NCBI GenBank assembly: GCA_934630975.1
Contig: CAKTXH010000105.1
Coordinates: 1-7,681, forward strand
Direction: 5' to 3'
From: an uncultured Clostridia bacterium
Lineage (GTDB): Bacteria > Bacillota > Clostridia > Christensenellales > Aristaeellaceae
Length of the DNA: 7,681 nucleotides
Both the position numbers and the translations under genes were made by a program. The notes beneath the pieces are model-generated. The model had not been told where the DNA came from, searched no databases, and saw nothing but the letters and a program-made list of their open reading frames with translations. Positions 6,471-7,681 of this stretch are shown one piece after another. The number at the start of each line of letters is the position of its first letter. Positions within the stretch are counted from its first letter, which is position 1.

Positions 6471-6477
6471 GGAGGTG
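6471..6477 (+). promoter_or_regulatory. infC: infC ribosome binding site with unusual spacing
   Basis: GGAGGTG is a strong anti-16S match, but the core GGAGG ends 15 nt before the ATG at 6491 and only 3 nt before an in-frame ATC at 6479. Neither spacing is ideal. infC genes are known for rare start codons (AUU in E. coli), so the ATC should be considered. Confidence 0.7.
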
Positions 6478-6490
6478 TATCGCAAACAAC

Positions 6491-7030
6491 ATGGCAGATC
6501 TGATGATGAACGAGGAAATCCGCGACCGCGAGGTGCGTGTCATCGACCAGAACGGTGAACAGCTCGGTGTGCAGCCGATCCGCAAGGCGCTTGAACTGGC
6601 CGAGGAGGCTGGGCTTGATCTGGTGAAGATTGTTCCCACCGCCAAACCGCCTGTCTGCAAGCTGATGGACTACGATAAGTACCGTTACGAGCAGGCCAAG
6701 AAGGAGCGCGAGATCCGCAGAAATCAAAAGGTCGTCTCCATCAAGGAGGTGCAGCTCTCCGCCACGATCGAGGAAAACGATATCCAGACCAAGGCGAAGG
6801 CGGCTGTCAAGTTCCTTCAGGGCGGAGATAAGGTCAAGGTTTCGATTCGCTTCCGCGGCAGGCAGATCACCCATCAGGAGATCGGCCTGGCGGTTATGCA
6901 GGATTTCGTCACCCGGGTCAAGGACGTGGCCGTTGTGGAGCGTAAGCCCCTCGTCGAGGGCCGCCACATGATCATGATCCTGGCTCCGAAAGACCCCAGC
7001 AAAGAAGCCAAGCAGGCTCCGAAAGAATAA
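6491..7030 (+). CDS. infC: Translation initiation factor IF-3
   Basis: IF-3 binds the 30S subunit, keeps it apart from 50S and proofreads start codon and initiator tRNA. The 179-residue protein has the N-terminal domain (about 7-78, starting N-E-E-I-R-D-R-E-V-R-V-I-D), a lysine/arginine-rich linker helix and the C-terminal domain (about 84-168). The family signature K-L-M-D-Y-D-K-Y-R-Y-E-Q-A-K is at 57-70, with an Asp at a position usually Gly, Ser or Asn. The R-F-R-G-R-Q-I-T-H-Q-E-I-G block is at 120-132, also standard. The tail, rich in lysine and proline, is slightly extended. The start is uncertain: ATG 6491 gives the best canonical start, an in-frame ATC at 6479 would add four residues (I-A-N-N), and ATGs at 6503 and 6506 are farther from the ribosome binding site. 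It is the first gene of the operon, under control of the attenuator, and is followed 25 nt later by rpmI. Confidence 0.95.
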   Translation: MADLMMNEEIRDREVRVIDQNGEQLGVQPIRKALELAEEAGLDLVKIVPTAKPPVCKLMDYDKYRYEQAKKEREIRRNQKVVSIKEVQLSATIEENDIQTKAKAAVKFLQGGDKVKVSIRFRGRQITHQEIGLAVMQDFVTRVKDVAVVERKPLVEGRHMIMILAPKDPSKEAKQAPKE

Positions 7031-7055
7031 AGATCCGGAGAGGAGGATTCCCCTT

Positions 7056-7253
7056 ATGCCTAAGCAGAAAACTCATCGCGGCGCCGCCAAGCGCCTCGCC
7101 CTGACCAAGAACGGTCTCGTTAAGCGCGCCAAGGCCTTCAAGCGTCACATCCTCAACAAGAAGACCCGTAAGACCAAGCGCAACCTGCGTCGTACTGCGT
7201 ATGTCTCCCAGAGCTACGCGGGCACGATGAAGAAGCTCATCCCGTACAAGTAA
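7056..7253 (+). CDS. rpmI: 50S ribosomal protein L35
   Basis: This 65-residue, highly basic protein is full length for L35. It starts with the family hallmark M-P-K-Q-K-T-H-R-G-A-A-K-R and ends in the usual region R-R-T-A-Y-V...K-L-I-P-Y-K. An AGGAGG at 7041-7046 stands 9 nt before the ATG. The gene is between infC and rplT, the conserved order in bacteria. Arg codons here are mostly CGT and CGC, unlike the CGG-rich genes on the left of the window; this fits high expression. Confidence 0.97.
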   Translation: MPKQKTHRGAAKRLALTKNGLVKRAKAFKRHILNKKTRKTKRNLRRTAYVSQSYAGTMKKLIPYK

Positions 7254-7280
7254 GCCCAGCCGGCAAGGAGGTTTTAACCA

Positions 7281-7631
7281 ATGGCAAGAATCAAAGGGGC
7301 TGTCAACGCCCATAAGAAGCGCAGGAAGATCATGAAGCTGGCGAAGGGCTACTATGGCTCCAAGTCCAAGCAGTATCGCGCCGCGCAGGAGCAGGTCATG
7401 CGCTCCCTGCGTTACGCTTACATCGGCCGCAAGCTGCGTAAGCGTGACTTCCGTTCCCTGTGGATTGCCCGTATCAACGCCGCGACCCGCATCAACGGCA
7501 TGTCCTATTCCAAGTTCATCTGCGGCCTGAAGAAGGCTGGCGTGGATCTCAACCGCAAGGTGCTGGCCGATCTGGCTGTGAACGATGCGGCTGCGTTCGC
7601 CAAGCTCGTCGAGGTTGCCAAGAACGCGTAA
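7281..7631 (+). CDS. rplT: 50S ribosomal protein L20
   Basis: This 116-residue protein is full length for L20, an early assembly protein that binds 23S rRNA. The N-terminal basic arm reads M-A-R-I-K-G-A-V-N-A-H-K-K-R-R-K and continues with A-K-G-Y-Y-G-S-K-S-K-Q-Y-R. The globular C-terminal domain includes Y-A-Y-I-G-R-K-L-R-K-R-D-F-R-S-L-W-I and R-I-N-A-A-T-R-I-N-G-M-S-Y-S. L20 is also the expected repressor of this operon through the leader upstream of infC. The ribosome binding site AAGGAGG (7265-7271) is 9 nt before the ATG. rpmI ends 27 nt upstream; a terminator follows at once, so this is the last gene of the operon. Confidence 0.97.
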   Translation: MARIKGAVNAHKKRRKIMKLAKGYYGSKSKQYRAAQEQVMRSLRYAYIGRKLRKRDFRSLWIARINAATRINGMSYSKFICGLKKAGVDLNRKVLADLAVNDAAAFAKLVEVAKNA

Positions 7632-7645
7632 GCGATTGCGCTTTC

Positions 7646-7681
7646 AGGAGAATCGGTTTTTGCCGGTTCTCCTTTTCTTTT
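7646..7681 (+). terminator. Intrinsic terminator of the infC-rpmI-rplT operon
   Basis: The 11-position stem pairs AGGAGAATCGG (7646-7656) with CCGGTTCTCCT (7663-7673), one T-G wobble included, with a six-base loop. A T-rich tail TTTCTTTT runs to the window edge. It starts 14 nt after the rplT stop codon. Confidence 0.88.

Overview
The window looks like chromosomal DNA from a GC-rich member of the Clostridia (Bacillota). Three things point there: strong AGGAGG-type ribosome binding sites; an infC-rpmI-rplT operon preceded by an L20-leader-type transcription attenuator, the Gram-positive arrangement; and a sporulation/cell-wall type D,D-carboxypeptidase next to an RluB-type pseudouridine synthase, as seen in Firmicutes. 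Assignment below class level is not possible from this sequence alone. All genes are on the + strand. No tRNA, rRNA, CRISPR array, insertion sequence or phage gene was found.

Left part (1-6286): a run of five genes. (1) A penicillin-binding-protein-5-like D-Ala-D-Ala carboxypeptidase, cut off by the left edge inside its signal peptide. (2) After an 80-nt gap filled by a double-hairpin intergenic repeat, the 23S rRNA pseudouridine synthase rluB. (3) A 916-residue membrane protein with a beta-rich N-terminal domain, a RanBP2-like zinc finger, one membrane helix, about twelve TPR-like units repeating every 37 residues, and a small C-terminal beta domain. (4) A small membrane-anchored NusG-domain-II protein. 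(5) A multi-pass acyltransferase-3 family protein. Genes 2 to 5 are separated by only 25, 23 and 8 nt and are probably co-transcribed. Genes 1, 3, 4 and 5 act at the envelope; rluB acts on ribosomes.

Right part (6287-7681): a complete translation operon. A near-consensus sigma-A promoter starts 18 nt after the acyltransferase stop. It is followed by a leader of about 110 nt ending in a strong intrinsic terminator, then infC (IF3), rpmI (L35), rplT (L20) and a closing intrinsic terminator at the window edge. The leader also holds a sequence that can pair perfectly over 8 bp with the 5' arm of the terminator, so an antiterminator can be proposed. In the related B. subtilis system, L20 represses its own operon through such a leader.

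Most of the window is ordinary conserved gene content. The parts that deserve a second look are the large zinc-finger/37-residue-repeat protein, the three-way leader switch, the poorly placed ribosome binding site at the start of infC, and the intergenic double-hairpin repeat.
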